From the NCBI RefSeq assembly GCF_003149515.1, contig NZ_CP029145.1, positions 4,340,001 to 4,404,000 on the forward strand: DNA of 64,000 nucleotides, in the 5' to 3' direction. Each line of letters opens with the position of its first letter. Position 1 is the first letter of the stretch. This document shows positions 15,047 through 22,737 of this stretch, one piece after another. The translations under genes and the position numbers were made by a program. The DNA is from Hymenobacter nivis. GTDB lineage: Bacteria; Bacteroidota; Bacteroidia; Cytophagales; Hymenobacteraceae. The notes below the pieces were generated by a model. It made no database searches, was not told the origin of the DNA, and was given only the letters and a program-made list of their open reading frames with translations.

Positions 15047-16030
15047 TTAGCTCTTGACAACTTTTTTGGCGCGGGCCTTAGGAGGCGTCCCGGGGCCCGG
15101 GGGCAAGGCCAGGGGCGGCACGGGGCCCCCGGGCGCGGGGGCGGCCAGGCCTAGTTCGCGCAAGATGGCCACGGCGCGTAATGCGCTGGCTTCTTTATCT
15201 TTAATTTCCAGCATCATGTCGAAATCGAGCCCGTGCAACTCGGCTACGAAGCCGCGGAACAGCTCCTCGACCATGGACGTGGTGTGCTTGCCTTTGCGCT
15301 CGGCGGGGGCCTGCGAGCTGTAGTCCAGCATCGGCACGCCGTCGGCGATGGGGTGCCAGGTGGCGGCGGCCAGGCGCAAGGCCTCGTGCATGGGCTCGCC
15401 GTGGCTGAGGCATTCGTGGTGGAAATTATCGAACAGGACGGGCACGCCGGTGCGGGCGTGCAGGTCGAGGCAGTCGCGCAGCGGAAACAGGCGGTCATCG
15501 TTTTCCACCACCACGCGGGCCCGCACGGCGGCCGGCAGGGTGGCGTGCACGCCCACAAACCGGCTGATGGCCAGCTCCCGCTCGCCGTATAGGCCCCCGA
15601 CGTGGATTTGCAGCTTGGCCGTGCCGTCCAGTTCCATCAGGTCCAGCATCGAGCCCTGGTAAACCAGTTCCTCAATGCTGCGCTGCACAATGGCCGGGCT
15701 CGGCGAGTTCAGCACTACAAACTGGTCGGGGTGGAAGCTGACGCGCAAGTTGTGGGCCCTAATGTAGTCGCCCAGAGCCCTAAACTCGGCCCCGAAGTGC
15801 TGCTGCCAGGGAAAGGTGTTGATTTCGTGCGAGCCGAAGGGCACGATGCCCGAGCCCATGCGGAAGAACAGCAGGCCTTGGGCCACGTTCCATTCCAGCA
15901 GGCGGCGCAGACAGGCTAGATTGGCCGTCACGGCCGCCACGAGGCGCTCCTCCGAGTACGAGGCCAGCCGAAAGGTGTTGGCGGCGCTGCAATCCATCGC
16001 CTCGTTCACGCAGGGATACCCAATTTTCAT
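15047..16030 (-). CDS. uvsE: UV damage endonuclease (UvsE/UVDE family)
   Basis: A 327-residue TIM-barrel metal enzyme that nicks DNA 5' to UV photoproducts and starts an excision path independent of UvrABC. Family signatures appear in order: MKIGYPCVNEA at the start, FFRMGSGIVPFGSH, RVSFHPDQFVVLNSP, LQIHVGGLYG, VVENDDRLFP, PVLFDNFHHE and MMLEIKDKEASALR; these supply the His, Asp and Glu ligands of the three-metal site. The last 30 residues are a Pro/Lys-rich tail. The length is usual. A light- and desiccation-exposed lifestyle would fit, but that is inference. Confidence 0.94.
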   Translation of the reverse strand: MKIGYPCVNEAMDCSAANTFRLASYSEERLVAAVTANLACLRRLLEWNVAQGLLFFRMGSGIVPFGSHEINTFPWQQHFGAEFRALGDYIRAHNLRVSFHPDQFVVLNSPSPAIVQRSIEELVYQGSMLDLMELDGTAKLQIHVGGLYGERELAISRFVGVHATLPAAVRARVVVENDDRLFPLRDCLDLHARTGVPVLFDNFHHECLSHGEPMHEALRLAAATWHPIADGVPMLDYSSQAPAERKGKHTTSMVEELFRGFVAELHGLDFDMMLEIKDKEASALRAVAILRELGLAAPAPGGPVPPLALPPGPGTPPKARAKKVVKS

Positions 16031-16077
16031 ATCCTGTGCTTACGCGAAGGCCCGGCCGGGGTTGGGGCCCCGGGGCC

Positions 16078-16752
16078 CTACGGCTCATAGCCGCGGTTGT
16101 CTTTGAAGGCCTTGTTGTACTTGGCGCGGGCCTTGCGGGCCTTTTCGGCTTGGTCGGCAGCTTCCAGGGCCTGTACCTTTTTGCGCTGCTTGCCCTCTCG
16201 CGAGAACTGCTCGTAGAGCAGGCTTAAAGGACTTTCGAGGGTGGGAACGGGGGCCTTGGGGGCGCTTGAATCGACGGGGAACATGGGCTTGGGGCGGGGC
16301 GGGCGCTTGGCCCCGCTCACCACCGGCGGCACGGGGCGCCGCATGTTGCGCAGGGCCCGGTTGATCATCGCCCGGTCGGGACGGTCGCTGATGACCCGCA
16401 CTTCGCCCAGGCGTACGCTGTCGCGCTGCAGCTGCACCTGGATGATGAGCTGCGAAAGGCCGGTGCCCCCCAGCGGCAGCAGCCGCGCCCGGAAGCCTAC
16501 GGCCCGGAACAGGAGCGTATCGGTGGAGAGGGCGTCGATTTCGAACTCGCCCTTGAGCCCCGCAGCCTGCCCCACGCGAGTGCGCACCACCCGCACCGAG
16601 GCCCCCGGAATGGCCTCGCGCGAGTCGAACGCCGAGATGGTGCCGCTCACGCGCACCTTTTGCTGGGCCCGCGCCGGTAGGGCCAGCCCGGCCAGCAGCG
16701 CCAGCACCCAGGGCCGGCTGCGGCGCATCAAATCGGAAAATCGCAACGTCAT
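16078..16752 (-). CDS. secreted carboxypeptidase-regulatory-like (CarboxypepD_reg) domain protein
   Basis: A 224-residue protein: signal peptide to about residue 29 (ending ARAQ), then one beta-sandwich domain (VRVSGTISAFDSREAIPGASVRVV, with GLKGEFEIDAL) of the CarboxypepD_reg-like type common in Bacteroidota envelope proteins, then a Pro-rich region and a charged helical Lys/Arg/Ala-rich tail. Such proteins are periplasmic or outer-membrane associated with unknown partners. It lies 47 bp upstream of the UV endonuclease start on the same strand. Confidence 0.75.
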   Translation of the reverse strand: MTLRFSDLMRRSRPWVLALLAGLALPARAQQKVRVSGTISAFDSREAIPGASVRVVRTRVGQAAGLKGEFEIDALSTDTLLFRAVGFRARLLPLGGTGLSQLIIQVQLQRDSVRLGEVRVISDRPDRAMINRALRNMRRPVPPVVSGAKRPPRPKPMFPVDSSAPKAPVPTLESPLSLLYEQFSREGKQRKKVQALEAADQAEKARKARAKYNKAFKDNRGYEP

Positions 16753-16806
16753 TCGGAGCTATAAACGCAAAAACCTGCCCAAGGGGGCCCACTCAAAGAG
16801 CAAAGA

Positions 16807-16836
16807 AAAGCCCGCGCCGTTGCAGGCGCGGGCTTT
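16807..16836. terminator. intrinsic terminator
   Basis: A perfect 12-bp stem AAAGCCCGCGCC / GGCGCGGGCTTT with a 6-nt loop lies 40 bp behind the lipoprotein gene that ends at 16877 (minus strand). Confidence 0.85.
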
Positions 16837-16876
16837 GATAGACGAGCAGCGCGGAATCTCCGGCCGGAGGCAGCAG

Positions 16877-17578
16877 TTATTGCTTCATTTTGGCGCCGTC
16901 GGCGTCTTTTATCTTCACTTGGCCGTCGCTTTTTACTTTGATTTTCGTGCCATCAGTGAGCTTGGTTTTCGACTTATTCACGGGGGCGCCCGCCGCCGCC
17001 CCGGCCGCCGCGCCCATGGCGTTGTCGTTAGTGTTGCCGCTCGTGGCACTGCCACCCATGGCACTGCCGCTGCTGCTCATCGTCGAGCTGGAATCGGGGC
17101 TCATCGGCGACGACGACGACGAGGGGTTGGCGTCGTCGTTCAGATAGGTATCCTCGTTGTAGTTGGTGCGGCTCGACTCGTACGATTTGTACTGGGCCGG
17201 GTCGGTATAAATACCCTTAAAATCGGCATCGGTGGCCATGTTATAGCCGCGCATCGCGGCGCCCATGCCGGTGGTGTCCGAGGCGTACTTGGTCTTCATG
17301 TCGCCGTAGCGCTTCGAGCGGTTGTAATAGGCAGTGCTGATTTTCTCGCGCATCGCCGGGTCCGTAATCTTCATGTCGGTGGCGTACTTGTTGGCGATGC
17401 GCTTCGAGCGCGACTTGTAGGCTTCGTCGGTGTATATCGTGGTCGACGCCATCGAGGATTTCATCGCCGTTGAGTCGCTGCCCATGCCCGCGGTAGTGGT
17501 GGTTTCGGTTGTTTTCGACTGCGAACAGGCGGCCAGTGAAAGGGCTGTACCGACCACTAATAACAGGTAATTTTTCAT
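16877..17578 (-). CDS. lipoprotein of unknown function, Ser/Thr-rich
   Basis: A 233-residue protein with lipobox LSLAAC (Cys18). A Thr-rich linker is followed by a charged helical segment (residues 50-125, repeated Tyr/Lys/Arg), a Ser-rich run, a Gly/Ala-rich stretch and a short basic beta-like tail containing GTKIKVKSDGQVKIKD. That tail resembles the recurrent K-V-K strand pattern of small Bacteroidota surface proteins. No enzymatic motif. The gene is single, ending in a terminator. Confidence 0.7.
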   Translation of the reverse strand: MKNYLLLVVGTALSLAACSQSKTTETTTTAGMGSDSTAMKSSMASTTIYTDEAYKSRSKRIANKYATDMKITDPAMREKISTAYYNRSKRYGDMKTKYASDTTGMGAAMRGYNMATDADFKGIYTDPAQYKSYESSRTNYNEDTYLNDDANPSSSSSPMSPDSSSTMSSSGSAMGGSATSGNTNDNAMGAAAGAAAGAPVNKSKTKLTDGTKIKVKSDGQVKIKDADGAKMKQ

Positions 17579-17667
17579 GATGAATGGGTGAACGGAAGGA
17601 AGTTAGGAAAAAAAATTAGTGCCCCCTGTAAGGGCCCCGTTCGGCCAGGGTTTGGGGCCCTGGGGCC

Positions 17668-18906
17668 CTACGCGCGCCGCAATTCAAACACCGTAATCTC
17701 GGGCAGGAAGCCCACCCGCCCGGGGTAGCCCAGGTAGCCCAGGCCCACGTTCACGTACAGCCGCTGGGCTCCCCGTTGGTAGAGGCCGGCCCACTGCTTG
17801 TAGCTGTACTGCACGGGGCTCCACTTGAAGAACGGCAGGTTCACCCCGAACTGCATGCCGTGGGTGTGGCCGCTGAGCGTCAGGTCGATGTCGGGGTAAT
17901 CGAGTACCTGCGCCTCCCAGTGCGAGGGGTCGTGCGAGAGCAGGATTTTGAACGGCGCGTCGCCGCTGGCCGCGTGGGCCTGCGGCAGGTTGCCGTGCTT
18001 GGGGAAGTTGGCGTGGCTGCTCCAGTTTTGCACGCCCAGCACGGCAATTTTGTCGCCCCCGCGCTCGATGGTGTGGCTCGTGTCGTTGAGCAGCGTCCAG
18101 CCAATTTTGGCGTGGTTCTGCATCAGGCGCTCCAGGTTGGCGCGCTTGGCGGCGGGGCTTGCCCACTGCACGTAGTCGCCGTAGTCGTGGTTGCCGAGGC
18201 TGGAGAAAATAGGCAGCTCCGACCGGATGCCCGCCAGCGCCGGAATGTGCGGCTCCACCTCCGTGGCCACGTTGTTCACCAGGTCGCCGGTCATTAAAAT
18301 CAGGTCGGCTTTCTGGGCGTTGATGAAGCCCACGGCCCGTTGCAGCGGCTCGGTGGAGGTGAAGCTGCCCGTATGCAAGTCTGAGATTTGCAGTACTTTG
18401 AAGCCGTCGAAGGCCGGCGGCAGGTTGGGGTACTTCAGCACCACGCGCCGCACCTGGTAGTCGGTGGCCCCGCGCACCACGCCCCACAACAGCGCCACGA
18501 ACGGGATGGCGCCCAGCCCCAGCGCCACCTTGGCCAGAAATTCGCTGCGCGAAACCGCTATGCCCGCCGCCCCGGCCGGCCGCGTGGCGGCACTCAGGGC
18601 CCAGCGGCCCAGCCGCGTCAGGTCCTCAAGCAGCAGTGGCAGCAGCAGTACCAGCTTGGTCACGAGTACTAATAGCAATAGGCTGATCAGGCGGCTTTTG
18701 AGCAGGGCGTTGCCCGATTGCCGTGTGGGCCCCGCCCACAGGGCCAGGCCCCACACGGCCGCCGTGAGCAGCCAGTAGCCCCAGGCCCACGCGCGCCGGG
18801 GCCCCGCGTCGAGGTGTTGGGTGAGGGTGCGGGTGGCCTGGAAGCCGTACCACTCGGCCAGGAGCACCGTGGCCAACATAAGCAGCAAAATGGTTGGATT
18901 TCGCAT
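17668..18906 (-). CDS. membrane-anchored metallophosphoesterase (YkuE-like)
   Basis: A 412-residue protein. The first 150 residues contain four to five hydrophobic segments; the remainder is a calcineurin-like phosphoesterase with the full metal-ligand series: QISDLHTGS, MTGDLVNN, SLGNHDYGD, LLSHDPSHW and LSGHTHGMQFG. These hydrolyse phosphomono- or diesters with a two-metal centre; the YkuE-type subgroup is implicated in lipid or envelope phosphate substrates. Active-site residues appear complete. No neighbour suggests a substrate. Confidence 0.88.
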   Translation of the reverse strand: MRNPTILLLMLATVLLAEWYGFQATRTLTQHLDAGPRRAWAWGYWLLTAAVWGLALWAGPTRQSGNALLKSRLISLLLLVLVTKLVLLLPLLLEDLTRLGRWALSAATRPAGAAGIAVSRSEFLAKVALGLGAIPFVALLWGVVRGATDYQVRRVVLKYPNLPPAFDGFKVLQISDLHTGSFTSTEPLQRAVGFINAQKADLILMTGDLVNNVATEVEPHIPALAGIRSELPIFSSLGNHDYGDYVQWASPAAKRANLERLMQNHAKIGWTLLNDTSHTIERGGDKIAVLGVQNWSSHANFPKHGNLPQAHAASGDAPFKILLSHDPSHWEAQVLDYPDIDLTLSGHTHGMQFGVNLPFFKWSPVQYSYKQWAGLYQRGAQRLYVNVGLGYLGYPGRVGFLPEITVFELRRA

Positions 18907-19010
18907 AGAAGAAAAAGCAGCGTAATAAGAATATTTGCCCCGTAAACGTAAAGCGGCGTTTTTTGCTTGGCGGCGGGTTAAATTTCGCCCTTTATTTCGC
19001 TATACTACCT

Positions 19011-19748
19011 ATGGAAGTGCTTGATAACCTGGTTGAAAAGCCAGCGCCAACTTATGCCGCGTCGGGGCCCCTCGGCATCAAAAGCTGGGCCGAGGAAGAC
19101 CGGCCCCGCGAGAAGCTGCTGGCCAAGGGCCGCGCCGCGCTGTCTGACGCCGAGCTGATTGCCATCCTGCTGGGCTCGGGTACCGTCAAGCTCTCGGCCG
19201 TCGACGTGGCCAAGCTCATGCTGCAAGGCGTGGGCCACGACCTCAACGAGCTGGCCCGCCAGAGCGTGAAGCAGCTCTGCCGCCACCCCGGCATCGGCGA
19301 GGCCAAGGCCATTGCCGTGGTGGCCGCCCTGGAGCTGGGCCGCCGCCGCAAGGAAGCCGACGCGCCCGCCCGAACCACTATCACTTGCTCGCGCGACATT
19401 TACAACCTCGTGCGCCCCAACCTGATGGACCTGCCGCACGAAGAATTCTGGGTGATTTTGCTGAACCGCGCCAACGTGGTGATGCGCAAGGTGGCCGTGA
19501 GCCAGGGCGGCGTGGCCGGCACCGTGGCCGACCCGAAAATGATTTTCAAGGAGGCCCTGGAGCAGCTAGCCAGCAGCATCATCCTGGTGCACAATCACCC
19601 CAGCGGCAACCGCCAGCCCAGCGCCGCCGACCTGGCCCTCACCAAAAAGCTGCGCCAGGCCGGCGATTTCCTCGATTTGCCCATCCTTGACCACCTCATC
19701 TACACCGACCACGGCTACTACAGCTTCGCCGACGAGGGCGTTCTATAA
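19011..19748 (+). CDS. radC: RadC-family JAMM-domain protein
   Basis: A 245-residue protein. The N-terminal half has a helix-hairpin-helix-like segment (HPGIGEAKAIAVVAALELGRR). The C-terminal half carries the JAMM/MPN metal motif HNHPSGN with the downstream Asp in SAADLALTKKL and the upstream Glu in the FKEALE region. RadC proteins are widespread; the old DNA-repair assignment is weakly supported and the real substrate is unknown. ATG at 19011 is used since it directly precedes the conserved part and follows a TAAATTTC box at 18979. Confidence 0.9.
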   Translation: MEVLDNLVEKPAPTYAASGPLGIKSWAEEDRPREKLLAKGRAALSDAELIAILLGSGTVKLSAVDVAKLMLQGVGHDLNELARQSVKQLCRHPGIGEAKAIAVVAALELGRRRKEADAPARTTITCSRDIYNLVRPNLMDLPHEEFWVILLNRANVVMRKVAVSQGGVAGTVADPKMIFKEALEQLASSIILVHNHPSGNRQPSAADLALTKKLRQAGDFLDLPILDHLIYTDHGYYSFADEGVL

Positions 19749-19851
19749 TCGTTGATTATGCATATCAACCGTGATTTCGCTGATTGCAAACGGCCGTTGG
19801 TTGCGTGCGACGGCGTTAAACCATTAGTGAATGCGGTAGTTGCCTTGTTCT

Positions 19852-20457
19852 ATGAAAACTAAGCTCTTGATTATTGGCGGCGTGGTGGCCGTGGTGGGTT
19901 TCTCGGTGTGGGACATTGCCCAGGGCCCCGACCCGTATTTTGCCCAAGTGCAAGTGGCCCGCAAAGCCAAAAATAGCGCCTTCCGGGGCGGCAACGAGTC
20001 GCCGCTGACCGCGGCGCAGCGCCCGCAGTTCGATAGCCTGAAGTACTTCGCGCCCGACAAGAAGTACGTCGTCACGGCCCAGTACGCGCCCCTGGCCCGC
20101 CTGGCCCCGGTGGCGATGCAGATGACCGACCGCCGCACCGAGCCCTACACGCCCTGGGGCCGCGCCACCTTCGACCTGAACGGCCAGCGCCAGCAGCTCA
20201 CGCTGTTCCGCAAAACCACCGACTCTACCTTGTTCGTGCCCTTCGCCGATGCCAGCAACGGCCGCGAAACCTACGGCGGCGGCCGCTACCTCGACGCCGC
20301 CGTGCCGGCCGAAGGCGCCACCACCATCGTACTGGATTTCAACCGGGCATACAACCCATACTGCGCCTACAATAACGGCTACAGCTGCCCCGTCCCTCCC
20401 GCCGAAAACCGCCTGACCGCCCCGGTACTGGCCGGCGAGAAGACGTTTCACGATTAA
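19852..20457 (+). CDS. DUF1684 domain protein
   Basis: A 201-residue protein with an N-terminal hydrophobic segment that could be a signal anchor. The C-terminal half matches DUF1684: ETYGGGRYLDAAVP, VLDFNRAYNPYCAYN, SCPVPPAENRL and LAGEKTF. Conserved Cys, Tyr and Glu in this block suggest a structured, possibly metal- or ligand-binding pocket; biochemical function is unknown. ATG at 19852 is preferred because it begins the hydrophobic segment. It follows radC by about 100 bp on the same strand, and a palindromic repeat pair follows directly after the stop. Confidence 0.8.
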   Translation: MKTKLLIIGGVVAVVGFSVWDIAQGPDPYFAQVQVARKAKNSAFRGGNESPLTAAQRPQFDSLKYFAPDKKYVVTAQYAPLARLAPVAMQMTDRRTEPYTPWGRATFDLNGQRQQLTLFRKTTDSTLFVPFADASNGRETYGGGRYLDAAVPAEGATTIVLDFNRAYNPYCAYNNGYSCPVPPAENRLTAPVLAGEKTFHD

Positions 20458-20564
20458 AACCTCACGAGACCCCTGCAGGGCTAGCCCCTTTCCTGTGGAG
20501 TGGGATGCCAGTACCTGAAGGAGCAATTTGAACGCGCCCCGCCCCGCAAGGGTCTCGTGAGGTT
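20458..20564. repeat. inverted pair of dispersed repeat AACCTCACGRGACCC
   Basis: AACCTCACGAGACCC (20458-20472) and its exact reverse complement (20550-20564) face each other across 77 bp. Each arm extends as a copy of a longer unit ending YTGCRGGGC. Single related copies occur at 42334 and 62578. The pair lies between a DUF1684 gene and a convergent oxidoreductase gene and could fold into a long hairpin. Confidence 0.75.
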
Positions 20565-20581
20565 ACCTGCCACTGGGGCCC

Positions 20582-21322
20582 CTAACCGCCCGTTGGCCCA
20601 AACCGCTCGGTGCGAATGGCCTCGTCGGGCAGACCCTGAGTTTGCAGCAGCGTGGCCACGTTCTCCACCAGGCCGGTGGGGCCACACACGTAGCATTGCG
20701 GGGCCCCGGGCAGGTACGCTACCGCCTCGGCTAGCATCGCGGCATCGACGCGGTGGTGATAGCCGGCCCAGCCGGCCGGGGCCTGGCGCGTGTAAGTGAG
20801 CAGCAACGTGAAGGCTGGGTCGGCGGCCGCCATATCCTCTAGTTCCTGCTGGTAGATAACCTCTTCCGGTGTGCGGATGCTGAAAAGCAGTACGGCCGGG
20901 TTGGGCAGCCCGGCGCGCTGGCGGTGGCGCAGCATGGCCATCAGCGGCACCACGCCCGAGCCGCCGGCCACTAGTAGGAGTGGGGCAGCCGGGGCCCCGG
21001 CGGGCCACACGAAGTAGCCGCCGATGGGGCCCCGCAGCTCCAATTGGTCGCCTACGGCCACACCCTCGTGCAAGTAGCCCGACACTTCGCCGTCGGCAAT
21101 CAGCTCCACGGTGAGGGCGATTTCGCCGGTTTGCTCCGGGGGCGAGGCGATGGAGTAGCTGCGCTCGGTCTGGTAGCCGTCGGCGGCGCTCAGGCGCAGG
21201 TCGTAGTGCTGGCCGGCACGGTGGGCCGTCCAGTGGGGTAGGCTGAGGGTGAAGGTTTTAACGCGGGGCGTGTCGGTGGTAATGGCTACCACAGTGCCAA
21301 TTTGCCAGTCGAGCCGGCTCAC
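20582..21322 (-). CDS. FAD/NAD(P)-binding ferredoxin-reductase-like oxidoreductase
   Basis: A 246-residue flavoprotein. ERSYSIASPPEQ is the FAD-binding RxYS motif, GPIGGYFVWP the phosphate loop, VAGGSGVVPLMAMLRH the pyridine-nucleotide loop, and CYVCGPTGLVEN the C-terminal CGP motif of FNR-like reductases. It has no ferredoxin domain. The GTG start at 21322 overlaps the TGA of the upstream sulfite-oxidase-like gene by 4 bp (GTGA), which indicates translational coupling and argues that the two proteins work together, the reductase feeding electrons from NAD(P)H. Confidence 0.9.
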   Translation of the reverse strand: MSRLDWQIGTVVAITTDTPRVKTFTLSLPHWTAHRAGQHYDLRLSAADGYQTERSYSIASPPEQTGEIALTVELIADGEVSGYLHEGVAVGDQLELRGPIGGYFVWPAGAPAAPLLLVAGGSGVVPLMAMLRHRQRAGLPNPAVLLFSIRTPEEVIYQQELEDMAAADPAFTLLLTYTRQAPAGWAGYHHRVDAAMLAEAVAYLPGAPQCYVCGPTGLVENVATLLQTQGLPDEAIRTERFGPTGG

Positions 21323-21963
21323 CGGCGCAAGCTGCTGGGGTCGGCCTCGTCGTCGTCGTCGCTGCCATAGCGCTGCTCTTTCCACGGGTCGCCGTACATG
21401 CTGTAGCCCGCCTCCTCCCAGAAGCCCGGCTTGTTCACCTCCATCAAGCGTAGGCCCTGCACCCACTTGGCGCTTTTCCAGAAGTAGAGGTGCGGCACCA
21501 CCAGCCGCGCGGGGCCCCCATGCTCGGGCGCCAGCGGCTTGCCCTCGTACTGCAAGCCAATGAACGCCTGGCCGTTGCGCAGGTCGGCCAGTGGCAGGTT
21601 GGTAGTGTAGCCGCCGTAGGAAAAGGCCAGCACAAACTCGGCTTCGGGCTTAAGCTGCACATGTTCGAGCAGCGTGTCCAGGCTCACGCCGCGCCACTTA
21701 GTATCAAATTTTGACCACTTTGTGACGCAGTGAATGTCGGGATTGAAACTCTGCTGCGGCAGCGCGTTGAACTCGTTCCAGCTCCACTTCACCGGGTTTT
21801 CTACTAAGCCTTCGAGCCGAAACTCCCAGTTGGCCAGGTTGATGCGCGGCGTGGGCCCGGCCGTGAGCACCGGGAAATCCTGGGTTTCGTACTGGCCGGG
21901 CGGCAGCTTGTGGGCCCCCCCGGTGGGCCGCTTGGCATGGAAGCCTTTGTTGATGAAGGGCAT
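21319..21963 (-). CDS. sulfite-oxidase-like molybdopterin oxidoreductase
   Basis: A 214-residue protein of the sulfite oxidase fold (MsrP/YuiH-like). Cys in PDIHCVTKWSKFD would ligate molybdenum; GYTTNLPLADL and PEHGGPARLVVPHLYFWKSAKWV are cofactor-binding segments conserved in the family. No Tat or Sec signal is apparent, suggesting a cytoplasmic enzyme. Family members reduce or oxidise sulfur or nitrogen oxo groups; the substrate here is unknown. The stop overlaps the start of the flavin reductase gene. Confidence 0.9.
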   Translation of the reverse strand: MPFINKGFHAKRPTGGAHKLPPGQYETQDFPVLTAGPTPRINLANWEFRLEGLVENPVKWSWNEFNALPQQSFNPDIHCVTKWSKFDTKWRGVSLDTLLEHVQLKPEAEFVLAFSYGGYTTNLPLADLRNGQAFIGLQYEGKPLAPEHGGPARLVVPHLYFWKSAKWVQGLRLMEVNKPGFWEEAGYSMYGDPWKEQRYGSDDDDEADPSSLRR

Positions 21964-22010
21964 GTGCGGCGGGACAAAGTGGGGAAAGATGTGCGAAAAT
22001 CGGCGCGGGG

Positions 22011-22610
22011 CTAGCCCTTTAGCTCCCGTAAATCGAGCTGGAAGCCGGGCAGCACCGGCTCACCGCTTAGCTCCTGGTCGAAGCCCTGCACGGTTTGCAC
22101 GGTCTGGCTAGCGGCGTACACGTAGGCCGTTTCGGTGGCCGTATCCACCAAGAAACCTAGCCGAACGCCGTTGCGCAGCCACTGCTCCATCTTGGCTTGC
22201 AAGGCTTTGAGGCTATCCGAAGGCGATTTGACCTCGACAACAAAATCGGGGCAAACGGGCAGGAATTTTTGCCGCTGCTGGGCCGTCAAGCTTTCCCAAA
22301 CCGTAGCTGGCAGCCAGGAAACGTTCGGGGATAAAATGGCTCCGTCGGGCAAGCGGAAGCCTATTGACGATTCTAACGGGCGGCCTCCATGTTGGCGGCT
22401 CCACAGCGCCAATTGAAAGTAAGCGTCGCCGCTGGTGGCGCTGGAATCTCCTCCTATGGGGGGCATAATGATGATTTCGTGGTTGGCGGTGCGCTCGATG
22501 CGGGCCGAGTCGTTTTCCTGGCAAAACTGGAAAAACCCGTCGTCGCTGAACCCAGCGATGAGCGCGCCGCGCAACACAGTAGCTTCGGCAAAATCGGGGA
22601 AGTAGGTCAT
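22011..22610 (-). CDS. Uma2 family (DUF820) putative nuclease
   Basis: A 199-residue protein with the restriction-endonuclease-like core of the Uma2 family: HEIIIMPPIGGDSS, GAILSPNVSW (metal Asp/Asn position), CPDFVVEVKSPSDSLKALQAKM with the PD-(D/E)xK-like E-x-K pair, and LGFLVDTATETAYVY. Uma2 genes occur in many copies in cyanobacteria and some Bacteroidota, often near mobile DNA; their biological role is not settled. It is a lone gene between the redox pair and pheT. Confidence 0.88.
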   Translation of the reverse strand: MTYFPDFAEATVLRGALIAGFSDDGFFQFCQENDSARIERTANHEIIIMPPIGGDSSATSGDAYFQLALWSRQHGGRPLESSIGFRLPDGAILSPNVSWLPATVWESLTAQQRQKFLPVCPDFVVEVKSPSDSLKALQAKMEQWLRNGVRLGFLVDTATETAYVYAASQTVQTVQGFDQELSGEPVLPGFQLDLRELKG

Positions 22611-22678
22611 GGCGGAGAAATGCGTTGAGCTAGGCTAAGATACGCCGCGGGGCCCCATTCGGTCATTTGGCCCCGCCG

Positions 22679-22686
22679 TACCTTTG
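22679..22686 (+). promoter_or_regulatory. probable minus-7 box for pheT
   Basis: TACCTTTG fits TAnnTTTG and lies 51 bp before the pheT ATG; no convincing minus-33 element was found at the right distance. Confidence 0.5.
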
Positions 22687-22737
22687 CCCGAGTTGAACGG
22701 CAACAATCAACCCTTCAGCCCCTAAACAATTCCCCCA

